Notes: generated by a model not told the origin, from the letters alone. A stretch of DNA of 64,000 nucleotides from Rhipicephalus microplus (GCF_043290135.1 NC_134704.1:21026001-21090000); one strand, 5' to 3'; positions 1 to 12,382 are shown, numbered from the stretch's first letter. Program-made: numbers and translations.

Positions 1-1090
1 GAAATCAAATTACCAATAGATTAGTACCACTAAACAATGTATATGCTTGCCAAGAGCAGAGAATATGTCTGAATTATCCAGTTTTACAAGTAAACGAGGA
101 CCAAATCAACTACCTTTTACCGTAGTGGCTTCCTTTAATGGCAAGCAGTTACCATGGGCAAATGCATTGCAACCATAAAGGTGACGGGCTTTTCAAGAGC
201 TCAGAAATATGTGAGAAAATGATTGTAACAAATATTAGTAACTCTAATTAAGCACACAGTGGTCACTGCTCTAGGGAAGCCCCAATCGCTACCTGCATTT
301 TGTTCCTGATGCTTATGAACTGCTGCAGCAAACCTTGCATGAATAAATTTTCATATTTTGACCACAAGAATAGCTGTGTGATGAGTATTTTAGACAAAAG
401 CTACCATGATCACACATTAGGTAACTGCACAGCATTTAGCATTGGTCTTTTATAAATGCAGATGCTGCTGTTAAAAAGAAGCCTGCTTCTAGACAGTGGT
501 TGCTTTCTTCATTTACATTCATGAACAGAACGGCCATTGAATTACAAGGAACTGTCATTCATTTTGAATGGCCTTTATCTGATGCCGAGTGACCTTACCT
601 TCAAACTGGTTTTACTAGATTTTTGGATAAAGTTAGACATAGTTGAATATGACTTGACAAGGCGTTCTGTTAGTATAAATAGTCTGAAACTTCACAGGAA
701 AAGAAGACAACAGGAACAATCCAATATCGTTTGCACAAGAAGGAAGCATCGTTCTTGTGGATTCTTTCTAGCTTCAACATAACTTGACAAGGCCGAAAAT
801 ACATAGTCCTGGGCTCCTATATTATCTTTACTGAACACTAACAAAACGTATCAATCTACGGAAGTGACTAGGCAATCACAGTTGTTGTGAGTGTTTTAAG
901 TTGGTAACAATAAAAGGCAATGACAACCACAGTGAAAACAGAACGAAACTTATGTTAGCAAGCAAATACCAGTAGTCTGTGACACTAAGAGAACGTGGCA
1001 TACACAAACAGAAGTACCTGCAGCTTGGAATGCAGTGCAAGCTACCACGCTAAGCCATTTCAGCGCAACGTACTACACATCTCGGATAAG
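1..1090. other. 3' flank of the armadillo gene
   Basis: AT-rich and without a supportable gene. Part of it is probably the armadillo gene's 3' UTR. An ATTAAA-type motif on the minus strand near 131-136 is a weak polyadenylation candidate. Confidence 0.5.
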
Positions 1091-4000
1091 TTACCTCATC
1101 AATGCATCAAAGATGCGGCCAGCCTGAAAGCTGATGTCTTCGTCTGCTCGAAGAACAAGCGTCCGCGTCTTCAGTTGCAGGTGCTCCTTAGATGGGGGAC
1201 CCCACAGTGCAGCGTACAAGGTTTCGGGGGCAGCTGCCCTGTACTCTGAGGGCAAGTCCAATAGACTGAGCTGCTTCTTGACTGCATAGGTAACGATGTT
1301 CGCCAGGTAGGTCAGTACTCGGAGCGTCACTTCCCGATTTGAGTCCTCCAGCAGTGTAAACAGGTTCTGTGGTGCCTGTCAAGCAAAGTGCAACATTCTA
1401 AGGGACTCTTTCGCAAATTTAAATGCTCAAAGGTTGTATTTTGCAAGTGTGTCACAGAACGAGCGCTAAAAATGGGCGCGCCACCAAATTCTTGCGATAA
1501 CGTGCGGGAGAGACGTCGCGAGGTCAAAAGAAAAAAAAAAGAAAAACATCCAAGGCTCCCCGGGCGCGCGCTCTCCCCTCGGAAGCGTGGCTTCGCCGAC
1601 GAACCTCCTCACCCCACATCGGCGGCCGAGCAAGCCCTAGAAAGTTCCAGAAGGAAAGGGGCGTGTATGCCGGGTTGAGTCATCTGCCGGGGACGGCCCC
1701 CGTACAGTCTCGCGCCTCTCCCCAGCCTTCGCTGCGTATCGCGCCGACAAAATGACGAGAACTTTCTGGAATGTCGCGCGGAAGGTATTTAACCGAGCAG
1801 CCGAGACGAGAGATCAGGAGAAGACGGAAGTTAGCATCAGAGCGCGTAGGGATTCCGCCGTGTAGTCGGCGAAGGTTTTGTCCGTAGGGACAAAGCAGGA
1901 GAAGTGAGGTTTCCTGGAAGAGAAACTTCGGAGGAGAAGACGGAAGTTAGCGCCAGAGCGCGTAGGGATTCCGCCGTGTGGTCGGCGAAGGTTTTGTCCG
2001 TAGCGACAAAGCAGGAGAAGAAGAAGAGGATTTCCACCTGAGGGGTGACGACTCGAGCTACAGGCAAGAGTGTGTGTGTTTACCGCTATCGAGCGAAGAC
2101 GCGTGGTAACAGCTGCGTGTGTAAAGCCGTCGTGTTTCCGGCGAAAAAGTTTGAAGCTTGGAGAGTGGCCTATTGAGGACGTGAGGTTTCCTGGAAGAGA
2201 AACTTTGGCGAGGTTTCCTGGAAGAGAAACTTCGGGGGCAGCGGAACGGGAGTGAGTGATTCTCGGAAGAGTTGATTGATTGATTGATTTGTGGGGTTTA
2301 ACGTCCCAAAACCACCATTTGATTATGAGAGACGCTGTTGTGGAGGGCTCCGGAAATTTTGACCACCTGGGGTTCTTTAACGTGCACCCAAATCTGAGTA
2401 CACGGGCCTACAACATTTCCACCTCCATCGGAAATGCAGCCGCCGCAGCCGGGAATCGAACCCGCGACCTGCGGGTCAGCAGCCGAGTACCTTAGCCACT
2501 AGACCACCGCGGCGGGGCAATTCTCGGAAGAGTACCATTCGGACTTCTGTTCCAAGGACTTTGGACTGAATAGGTTTTCTATCTCTTTAGTCTTTAAGTG
2601 TCTTGGTTGTTCAATGCATGCGACTGCATTGTAGTGTGTGCTGTTGTCTGTGTCCGTTGTTCAAGTGTGGCTAATTGTACTGTGTAGTACGTTGTTTGAT
2701 CGGTGACATATTGTACTCAGCTATTGTGGAGTGAGCATATTTGTGTATTGTTTTTCTGATCTGCCATTATTGAGAATATAATTTTGTTGGTTTATCAACT
2801 CTCGGCTCTGACTTGTTCTTTGGGCCACAGCCGGCGTCCGCTGGCGCGCCAAAAAGGACCACTTCTAAATTGTCCACGCTTTCGTGGTGCGGTTCGGGGG
2901 GCCGATACTTCGGCCCTTGGAATTAGCCCGGCGATCGCCTCCCTAATTAACGGGACCCGTGACAAAGTGTTCTGTGAAAAACTGCATCATATAAGCAAAT
3001 GCAGTGAAATTCCAGATCAGATAAGCCAGTGGATTAGCTTGGATAGCTATGCATGCCTGAAGCTCTTATTTAGGCAACATTAAGAATGAACATTTGATTC
3101 TATATTTACTACGTTCAGTAAAAAAAAATTATTCTACTGTATTAATTAGACAAGGGCAAAAGAGGCTGAGAAAGAATGAGTGCATGTTCACAACCTTGGC
3201 TGCCAGCAAGTAGGGCACCATGCGGGAGTTGCAAGACAAGTTGACCAGTAGCTTTAGTGTCTGGAGCCGGACAGTATCGTCTGCCGTCTCTACCAGGATG
3301 CACAGGTGATACAGACGACCACGGAAGGCCTCATGTGTGTCGTCGCAAAGTGCCAGGTTGGTCAGGCAGAGCAGCGACACTGTCTGCAGGTAGCAGCCAC
3401 CGTCCCGCGACACGGCAGCTGACAGCAACAAAGGAATGCACGGCTGCAAAAACAAAAGTTGCGACTTGTTTCACTTTTGTGATTGATATCAAGCGGAACC
3501 CTGGCACGGCAACAAGGACACCACAGGTGGCACACTCTACAAAAATGAAGTTTGATAGATAAACTGGAATTTTTCAATAATACCTGCCATTCAAGAACAG
3601 ATATTTGTATCACAAAGTATTTGCATGTGCCAGATTTTGTTTCTATCAGAGTGGATCACAAACTTGAAGTGAAAGGAACATTATGTGATACAGCAAAACC
3701 TCGTTCATTGGAACTCGGTTATTTCAAAATCCCTCTTAATACAAAGGATTTCCCCGGTCTCGCATTTTGCAATGTAAGTTTGAGGGGATAATTTGAAGCG
3801 TCGGCTGGCCCTAGTCCAGTTAATTAAAAAACTTTGGGTGCCATGTGCCAGTTCCAGGTCTGGATTTCGCAGCGAATCCGCGGAACGACGATTATTACGA
3901 CGGTTATAACGCAATGTATCGATACTAACAAGTGACAGCTGAAACACCCCAGCCTGGCTACTTCCAGCACTAAAAAAACGAAAAAAAAAACGGTCTCGAG

Positions 4001-7000
4001 GTCAACCAAAACATGCGCCTGTGGAAAACGAGCCATCCTTCACTGCAGCACAGCAGTGACACGCGGGCAGCTTATTGCATGTTTCTCACAACGTCAGCAG
4101 GTCTTTGTTTACCCATTCTTTCTGGGATTGTTAAGAAATTAATAAAGGACAGTTTAGCACAAATAGCGATGTATGCGAACATCCGATTGCCAGTTGCTCC
4201 AGCAAGTCGCATCTTTGCACTGCTGGCGGAGTTCTTGCCAGCAACACCTTCGAAAACTAAGTTCAAAAGTTTCAAAGATCCTTTTTTTTTTTTCAGCAAA
4301 AAAACATCGTGAGCTTGGTTATGCTGGCCATTATTAAATTCATAATTATAATAGAAAGAATCTGCGAATGGTCGCATCATGACGTGCTGACGAAGCGAGG
4401 AGCAGGCGACATGCTGCCCGCATGTCACTACTGTGTTGCAGTGAAGATGTCTTGTTTTCTGCAGGCGCACATTTCAGTTAATCACGACCGCATTTTTTTT
4501 TTTTTTTTTTTGTGGCAGCAGCGAGCCCCATCGTTCCTCCATGTTCGCAGAAAAATAAAGACTAGGTATTGCTGGAAAACATAACCTTCGGAGCCGCAAG
4601 CTAGCCGGCACAGCAAACGACGAGCACTTACTTTGAATTGTTACTTACTTTGAATTACTTTGAATAGTTCTAAGTTCCTTGCATCCCACTTCTTGATTGT
4701 TCTGTTAATTCAAAAAGCCGCTTAATTCGAAGCTTTCTCGCGGTCCCAGGGACTCCTAATTCACTAGGTTTTACTGTACTATAATCTGTTTAGCTTTTCT
4801 ACAATGCAATCGGGAATCGGTTACCAAGTGACATTTCAAATATAGCTTCAAATGCTGTGTTTCTTCAGTCGCTCCGTGCCATATAGGCATGAACATATGG
4901 CATTCTATTTCATGTCGCGCGTCATATGATTGTTTTTGTAATTCCCCCATTTTAATTCCTATGAAGGCACTGTAGGTACTTTGGTAAATAAATAAACACA
5001 CAACTTTTTGTAATGTCAAAATAGGTAGCCATGCATCATGGCAGCACGAGAAGAACACAGGACACACGGCAGGCTATCTTCTGTCCAGTACGTTTCCGCA
5101 TGTGCCCTGTGTTCTTTTTTGACAGCAATGACGCACGAGCATTCGAATGTGCATCTAGCCTGCATTTGCTTGCTGTGAAAAAAAAAAAAAAAGCAGTGAC
5201 GACTCTCAAAGGAGTTCACAATAAAAGCACTGTTAGAATGTGTTCTTATTTGTCTCCTTTTCAGAGCTCTAGCACTTTGAAAAGGGCCAGTCTCATCTAA
5301 TTCTCATAGGGTCATCTGCATCAGCTCCTCGTTGCTTCTTAAGTGTCCCTTCATAGCTGCTTTGTCAAAAACTGAGATACAATGTGGCGAACTGCTTCAC
5401 TAGAGCAGTGATGTCATGTTAATTACGCAGTTCTCACATCGGTCAAAGTACAATGATACGACTACATGTATTTCAAGTTTAAAACAGCAACCTGGTGTCA
5501 GTGCTGGCTCTCTACAAGATTTGCTTTATGAGTGTAAATGTGTTTTCTCTAGGCATGCACAAATATTGAAGCTCTTTGTATACTCAAGCAAATATTACAG
5601 TATTCAAATCAGCTTCCACACGAATTTAAATTATTCTGAATTTAAAGGTATTTGCAGTGAACGAATTGAAAAAAAATCGCATGTAACCATCTGTAAAGGT
5701 TGTTTCACTGCAGTGGAGGGATGATATACTGCGAACACTCTTATCCTAGAGAAATCCGCATTGCTGCAAAGCCCCGCTCCAAGGTGAAGTGAACATTGTC
5801 CACTTTTCGCCTCACATCGATTACCTATTCATTTTTTTTTTATTTCAAAGCTTGTCATACCAGCTCATAAGCTGTACGTATAGTACATTTTAAAATGTAA
5901 CGTATTTTAAAGATTATCAATTGCATTCTACTGAAAATAAAATCTTGATAATCTCTGTTACTAATCAGAGTTGCTTCAACTTCCCTTCAAACAAAAAACG
6001 CCAGACCTGCACAGAAGGCGCAACACAGTCACAGCGAAAGATAGAAGAGCGGCCTTTCAGAGCCTTTGCAAAACACTCATTGGGTAACTACTGCAAGCGC
6101 ACTTACTTGGTACCCACTAGGGCATTAACAATAAGCCGGCATTCGCTATGCCATTTTTCGCCAGTCTTCTGAGACGCATGGTATCTGCTCAACACTTGCT
6201 AGGAATTTTGTGCCAATTGTCCATGCAGTGGCTTACGATGATCAGAAATTATGGCTGAAGTGAGTATGCGCCACAGTTAATAAGGAAACAAGAATAAGCT
6301 TTTGTGGTTGTTTTGAGCATTAGACGGCCCACTCATTACACTATTCGCATTGTGCAACAACTGGTTGTTCTTTTGCCGTTTTAAAACGTTTTATAAGTCG
6401 TATTAACGCGATTGCTTTCCCGACATCAAGCCTGCCTAAGGCAAGTTTGACAACAAGTCACATGCACCGGAGTATCTCAGTAGTAGAATACTGGGCTGGC
6501 AACCAGAGGACCCGGGTTTGATTCCCACTGTGCCATTGGTGCTAGGTCATGCCTGTCTAAGGCAAGTTTGACAAGTTACAAGCACCGGCACAGCTCAATG
6601 GTAGAATATTGGGCTGGCGCCCAGCGGACCCAGATTCAAGCCCCACTGTGTCATTGGTGCAAGGTCTTTTTTTTTCCAATTTCGCGCAATGTGGTTACAA
6701 ACACCGGCAGCTGCTGCGGCGACGGACAACAACAACTGCACGTGACCCGAAAAGTGATCTCATAACAGTTTTCGCTGTAAAAAGAATGACATTTGCATAT
6801 GCCTTTTTTTAATTTCAAGAACTATTGTGCAGGTTAGTTGGGTCATGACAAATACTCTTATTTTCAAGTAAAATATGCGATATGTACTATTCGAATTCGA
6901 TTAAAAATTATTCAACCAAATCACTATTCACTTCAAACCTAAAATGTACTATTTGCACATGCCTAGTTCTCTCCCCCTCATCAATGGGTAGGATTGCTGT

Positions 7001-10000
7001 TGAAATCAGCTTATGCAAGAGGGTGCAAGGCATTCTCTCACTCATGTAATTTGTTCAATGAACATTAAGAAGCCGTAGAGGGCTACTTAATACAAACACA
7101 CAAGAATAATGCAATCCAGCAAAAACTAGTTAGGGTAGCTAGGGCAGACAAGATGATCAGGACAAGATGGGATGTAATACCACGTCCCGTCTTTTTCTTG
7201 CCCCTGTCCTCACTCATTTGAGTTTTTGTACTATCATGCTAAGTAAGCGCTACAATAGGTTACAGCTTTGACGTGTGTGCACACTGTAGCTCATGTATGC
7301 AGAGTGCTACAGTGCTGCCAATATGTGGCCTGATGACAAGTAATGATCACTACATGGCATGGTGGTAATTATGAGAGAGCAATAGCAGCACTATCACGGT
7401 GACACCTCAAAATGCAACAAAGATGTACGAAGCTATCTGCTTGACAGGCAACACATCAAGGCTCGAAATCGGTTTCTAAATGTGGAAATATTCAGTTTCC
7501 TGATCCGGCAACTGAGGCTGCCAATGGAACATGTTGATGCTCTAAACCCGCGAATGACATATTGGAATCAAGTTGAAGTGCCCTTAACTGGTATAGTTGC
7601 AAAAAGCAGAGAATGGAAGCTTGCCTGCAAGAGCCTTTGGTTTCTCTCATTAACAGCCATATTTGCAATGGCCTGTGTAGCTGCCACCTGCACTGCAATG
7701 CAGTCATGGTCCAACAGGCCCTTCAGCAGTGGTAAGCAGCCAACATCACACAGGTAGTCCTGCAAAGTGAGACATACATATTGAGAATAAATTCCCTGAA
7801 TTTAAATCCCCTAAATTTGCTAATTTAACTAGATGAAACCACGGGAAGGAGTTAAAGGGGCCCTGTAACACTTTTTAGGGCTACTATGATTTACATGTTT
7901 TTCTAGCTGGTTGCCTACACTGACGGCTTAAGAGATAAGTGCCACAAGAACAGCAGGGATAGGGAGGGCCAGGTAGTGCAAAGTTATTCAGCGTAGAGAT
8001 ATCAAAATACAATGAAATGGATGCTTACCCACAACTCGATTTTCGCAACCTCACCTTACTGTGTTTCCCTCGCCCTCTGACCTTGGAAGGCTGCCTAATG
8101 AAATGAATTGAAAGCCCTACCGTACAGGAAGCTCGTATGGCATATTGCCTGTTTCGTCCAGCGTATTCAGGACGCTGTTGCCATGGTAACAAACAGTGTG
8201 GCACTTGAAGAGGGAACGGCACGTGTGAAACGAGCTAGCTCGCGAACACTTCTATGTTTTGTAGCTTCACTGATCTTTCTTTTTGCAATGATGGATATAT
8301 ATCAATGCTCTCACATTATTTTCTTTTTGTTTCTTCAAATAATAGCGCCCGGAGTGTCGCCGGTGCGTTTCCTCGAGCACATGGCGTTCGGCGCCTTCTT
8401 TCACCAGCTTTGCAGTTTTCAAGCTGGAAAAGTCAGAGAGCTTTATTCTCTGTCGCTTTGAGTGAAAAATCAGGCTAATGAAAAAATAAATCCAATAGTA
8501 ATCCCTATTATGATGCAATGTCCCAATCACATTTAACGTTACATTTATCCAATCATATGGTGGCAACCTTCCAGCGTCATTTCCGCTCGCGGTAGTTCTG
8601 GCGAGCGCCACTACGAGTTATGCAGTTGGCACCGATGTTTCCAACCATTAGAGGGCCCCTTTAAGTTTATCGTGTGATATAACAGTTGCACTTCTTGGTT
8701 GATTGATTGATTGATATGTGGGGTTTAACGTCCCAAAACCACTCTATGATTATGAGAGACGCCGTAGTGGAGGGCTCCGGAAATTTAGACCACCTGGGGT
8801 TCTTTAACGTGCACCCAAATCTGAGCACACGGGCCTACAACATTTCCGCCTCCATCGGAAGTGCAGCCGCCGCAGCCGGGATTCGAACCCGCGCCCTGCG
8901 GGTCAGCAGCCGAGTACCTTAGCCACTAGACCACCGCGGCGGGGCTGCACTTCTTGGTTAAATCCTAGTATTATGCCTGAGCACATATTACGTTAAATAC
9001 CGTTTGCAGAATCTAATGAAGCCCAAGAAAGCACAGGGGTTCTTGTGTTTTTTTAATTGCAGCATTGTAATATTAGATAAAAGGGAAATAAAAATGGACG
9101 AAAAAAAAGAAAAGAAACAAACTTGCCACCTATGAGGATTGAATGCACAGCCCTCAAAGGTTGTGGGTTCAGTACGAACAGTCATATCACTAACTAAAAC
9201 AGCAGAAGTATACACTCAAATTGTGTAGCAAAGCCCTCTTGTCTGCTTAATAAAGATCTGCACTGATTTATCAGTTACAAAAGGAAATGTGGCATCACAA
9301 CTATCCACGTCGACAAATGAAAATGGTAAGGTACTATACCACAAACCTGATTAATTGTGAATGCTGCGCAATTCGACATAGTTGTAAGGGTCTTTACAAG
9401 GACGTCTTCATTCGCCGACATCAACAGTGTTGCGAGACACTTCGCTTCGTACAGGGTCATAACCCTCGCCTTGTTGTAAAGCCCGTGAAGCACCTCTTGC
9501 AGGAGCTCGTCGGTTTCCTTCACAACTGCACAGTAAAGAGACTTCTCTGACATGTGGTTGGCACTCAAGTCATTGCACTGCCAGTGCTGCGATGCACGAG
9601 GGGACGACCTTGCCGAGCGCCCAGAGTTTCTTCTCTTCAGGGGCGAAGGCGGACCCAGGTGGACGTTTTCGGCCGAGCGGCTCAGGTAGCAGTTGTTACT
9701 GCTGCCGTCGGCAACCGGGCTCAGGGCTTTGGGCGATCCCCAAGGTGAGTTCTGCAAGCTACGAGGCTTGAAGATGCGCGCAAAGTATTGGTCGTCAAAC
9801 ATGCGGGCCTTGAGGTTCAGTTCGCGCACTTTGTTACGCACAGACTTCGGTATGAAGTGCAGTTCCGCGGGGGAGTTCGTGATGTATTCCTCGGGTGGAA
9901 CGCTGAGGTCTGTCTGGCTTGAGCGGTGGCTCATATCGCGTTCTGAAATCAAGGTTAAAGAACATCGCGGGTCAACATTAGTTGTGTTAATAACAAATTT

Positions 10001-12220
10001 AAGGGCACACTGTGTCACACAAGCAAGAAAGATGTAGCCAATGCCTCTTTCGCTCCCGTTGACAAGTATAGTCATCATGAGATTTTGTACCAGAGACTGA
10101 TGACTGTACTTATCAACAAAATTTGTCTCACATGGAACCAATGGCGACTAAACTTATTAGAGTTGTGTTTCTTGGCATTAGATGGCCACACTTGTCCATG
10201 TTGTGCCATTGTTATTTACATCTTTCATTGTATTGCCATGCAGTAATGCTACCTTTAAGTTATTCTTTTTTTATGCAATTAGTAAAAGAATGACACCCCA
10301 ATCAATTGAAAGAATGACACCATTTTATCAGAAAAAAAAAATAATCTACAAATTCAGCAAAATGTTTTTTTTTTCGGTAAACTTTGTGCAATTTTCTTTT
10401 TTTTTTTGTTTTTTTCAGCGTAACAGAAGGGTACGTTAGGGTGTTCCTTTGCTAAAGGGCGGCCTGTCAGCCTGCATGACTGCTTTTATGAATGTACGAA
10501 AAAGAGAGAAGGAGAGGGTATGCATGTGCGCACATACTGCTGATCACCTTCCAATTAGACAGAAGAGACATGTGCTCACATAACAATACTCTAGCATTAC
10601 ATCATGTATTAAGATGCCCCTGCGGTTGAACTTATTTGGAGAAATCGCAGTCGCATGGGGTGCGTTTCTTGTAGATTAGTGTTTGCAATAGCTGGACATG
10701 CAGGATAAATAAATGAGAGATTGCAAGCATTTGTTTTCTAATGTAAATAACACATCTGAGAGGTAGTTGTATGTTTTTACCCAAGCATGCACAGTAGACA
10801 AATGCGCACAAGAAGTGTGTTGCCTTATCGGATGACTGAGAATAGCTTGCATGTCTGTTTTAAAAGAGTTCATGGCCATGACATGCTTGTTATCTTTCAG
10901 ATGTGTTACACATGCCTTAAACTGCAAAAAAAGGTTTTTATGACCATCAATTCTACTACCTTCGTATGTTATGAGATCTGCTGAAATAGGCAGGTGTATG
11001 TGTATATCATGAATATATGCGACCTTGTTATTGCCTAAAATGGGCTAATTACATCCCATGAGCATTTCAGTTCATGACTGTATAATTTAGGCTATCATTT
11101 TCCTCAATCTGAAGGTATTTCTAAAAGAATTAGTTGTATCAGGAGTAGATTGACAAAGACATCCACTCACTAAAGGCGCTGAACAACAAACAAAACGTTC
11201 ATCCTGCGATAATGAGAGGAAGCCAACAGTGGAGAAGATGGAAAGAAAGATCCACAACAAACCTGGTTCTTTGAGTTTTCTTTTTTTCTTCAACTTGACC
11301 AATTTTCGGGATCCTGCAGGCCAGTATACAAATAATGTCAATGGCTCGAACAGTGTCTAACGTTTAAAACAAATAATTCCACAGAATCACGACAAAACAA
11401 GCTTGTGTTCTCGCGCTATAACTATCGTCATGCCATACCAACTAGCCCAAGCTGCCACACTGCGAGTTCTAAGGCATGAATTCGATTGAATACACGTATA
11501 CAGATCGATGGACGGACTATTAAGTATGTTGGCAGTGAGCAAACAAGGCTACAGGCAACTCACGCGGTTTTCCCTGCTTTGTAATTCGTAACATGAATCT
11601 CTTTGCGAATGCACCTGCAAAACTGATAACACAAATGTCACGAAAAAAACACCTTAAGCATTTAGAGCTAGGAGATTGACGTCTAGCGCGCTTTATCGAT
11701 CTGTGTGAGCAAGGTCACTCGTTTACTAGGGCATTAGTTCGCTGTGTACAAGCTGCCGCGAAAAAATATTTCGCGTATTTATAGGCTGAATAAGCTAGAG
11801 AAAATGTCAAATTAAGGCATTTACACTGCAAAACACGGGAAGACACGCACCACGCATTGGGCATGACATGCAAGCGCAGTCCGGGAAGAATAACTGACAA
11901 AATTAACTTGGCCTTTTAAGTTTCAGGTGTCAGTGCGGGCAGTCGGCTTTGCTTTGACAAAAGCATCACTCGTTAATGGAAAACGATTTTCTTGACCGCG
12001 ATTTGTGCTCGGCAAAGGCAATTGAACGACTGGATCACCAGCGGCGGGTGATCGCTCGGCATAAACGGTGTCGCGGCATCCACTCACCTTTGTCGTCTCG
12101 GCCATAGCCTTTGAAGCAAAATGCGGACTTCAGTATGGAATAACCGACGTATGCAAAGCCAGCAAACACAGCTGAACAGAACGCTACCCGCTTTACGGCT
12201 ACATCTTCGCTAGCCATCAT
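1091..12220 (-). CDS. ARMC10: Armadillo-repeat protein, ARMC10/ARMCX type, 5 coding exons
   Basis: Exons run 12220-12088, 9942-9347, 7759-7625, 3443-3195 and 1375-1091, with a TAA stop at 1093-1091. The total is 1398 nt, or 465 residues, and phases agree at each junction. Residues 12-30 form one hydrophobic segment after a short basic stretch, as in the outer-mitochondrial-membrane anchors of vertebrate ARMC10/ARMCX proteins. A Ser-rich, probably disordered linker (about 45-190) follows, then armadillo-type helical repeats to the C terminus, with motifs such as LKLLVNLSCN and VTLRVLTYLANIV. The family is linked to mitochondrial distribution and dynamics. That role is inferred from the family, not seen here. 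The start was chosen as the first ATG of exon 1; a second ATG follows directly. Exon 3 is followed by GC, not GT, and joins exon 4 in phase, so this is a GC-AG intron. The protein is longer than human ARMC10 because of the linker. The symbol is by family resemblance only. Confidence 0.85.
1640..1816 (+). promoter_or_regulatory. Heat-shock-type promoter block in the solo LTR
   Basis: Two perfect three-unit heat-shock elements (GAAnnTTCnnGAA) lie at 1640-1652 and 1759-1771. A TATA-like TATTTAA follows at 1786-1792, and an initiator-like ATCAG at 1813-1817. The spacing from the second element to TATA to initiator is like that of arthropod heat-shock genes. Confidence 0.6.
1817..2235 (+). repeat. 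Internally repeated leader of the LTR
   Basis: A block starting GGAGAAGACGGAAGTTAGC at 1817 recurs at 1933, a period of 116 with few differences. A shorter motif, GAGGTTTCCTGGAAGAGAAA, occurs three times, near 1907, 2181 and 2210. Confidence 0.75.
2273..2519 (-). mobile_element. Ruka-type tRNA-derived SINE, copy 1 (nested in the LTR)
   Basis: On the minus strand it begins with a tRNA-like head carrying box A (TGGTCTAGTGG) and box B (GGGTTCGATTCC), followed by a conserved body and a (TCAA)n tail. A perfect 14-bp target duplication (ATTCTCGGAAGAGT) lies at 2259-2272 and 2520-2533. Confidence 0.9.
3689..4778. mobile_element. Tc1/mariner-like non-autonomous element, TACAG ends
   Basis: The left end TACAGCAAAACCTCG and the inverted right end TACAGTAAAACCTAG match, and further motifs such as AATTCGAA occur inside. 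The element is about 1.09 kb with no intact transposase. It lies in armadillo-gene intron 3. Confidence 0.5.
6427..6663 (+). mobile_element. Tandem dimer of a second tRNA-derived SINE
   Basis: Two related units of about 119 bp (6427-6546 and 6547-6663) each begin near GCCTGYCTAAGGCAAGTTTG. Each carries a tRNA-like part, with CTCAGTAGTAGAAT and GGGTTTGATTCCC in the first and a decayed box B in the second. They are not functional tRNAs: stems do not close and the copies differ. Confidence 0.6.
7852..8664. mobile_element. TTAA-flanked MITE (piggyBac-like ends)
   Basis: Inner ends AGGGGCCCTGT and AGAGGGCCCCT are inverted repeats. They are flanked by TTAA at 7852-7855 and 8661-8664. The element is 805 bp with no transposase frame and lies in armadillo-gene intron 2. 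A related, older element lies at 34034-34612. Confidence 0.65.
8701..8945 (-). mobile_element. Ruka-type SINE, copy 2
   Basis: Full-length copy in intron 2 of the armadillo gene. A perfect 14-bp target duplication (TGCACTTCTTGGTT) lies at 8687-8700 and 8946-8959. Confidence 0.9.
9943..12087. other. Armadillo-gene intron 1
   Basis: Holds the half fold-back repeat at 11407-11456 and poly-A/T runs. Otherwise nothing recognised. Confidence 0.7.
11407..11456 (+). repeat. Third, half copy of the fold-back repeat
   Basis: Only the right arm (GTTCTCGCGCTATAACTATC) and the GCCCAAGCTGCC tail are present. It lies in armadillo-gene intron 1. Confidence 0.7.
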
Positions 12221-12256
12221 CGCAATGCGCGAAAGCGAATCAAAAACGAACCAAAC

Positions 12257-12287
<31 letters not shown>

Positions 12288-12382
12288 AAAGGCCTCCCCT
12301 TTGAATCGGGGTGACGGCATGCGCCATCTAGCCTACCTTAATAGTTCGAGTTTAAATTCTGTCCCTCAACTCGGATGTCTTT

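Larger units (their letters stand above)
1450..2964 (+). mobile_element. Solo LTR with a SINE inserted in it
   Basis: The element begins TGTCAC and ends GTGACA, an inverted terminal pair, and AAGTG flanks it on both sides (1445-1449 and 2965-2969), a 5-bp target-site duplication. No internal retroelement genes lie next to it, so it is a solo LTR, about 1.25 kb without the SINE. A promoter-like block with heat-shock elements and a TATA box sits near 1640-1792, followed by a repetitive leader. It lies in the fourth intron of the armadillo gene, antisense to it. Confidence 0.75.

Noticed and set aside
2280..2495. A conserved open frame, also at 8707-8922, 37691-37876 and 45157-45372, giving near-identical short proteins
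   Set aside because: It is the antisense of the Ruka-type SINE. Conservation comes from repeat copies, not from a protein.
6465..6660. Possible tRNA genes
   Set aside because: Box A and B are present, but stems do not close, copies are tandem and decayed, and they sit in SINE-like units.
9275..10141. Reading the 288-codon frame as a single-exon gene
   Set aside because: Its ends run past a good acceptor (9943) and donor (9346). Trimmed, it is exon 2 of the armadillo gene.
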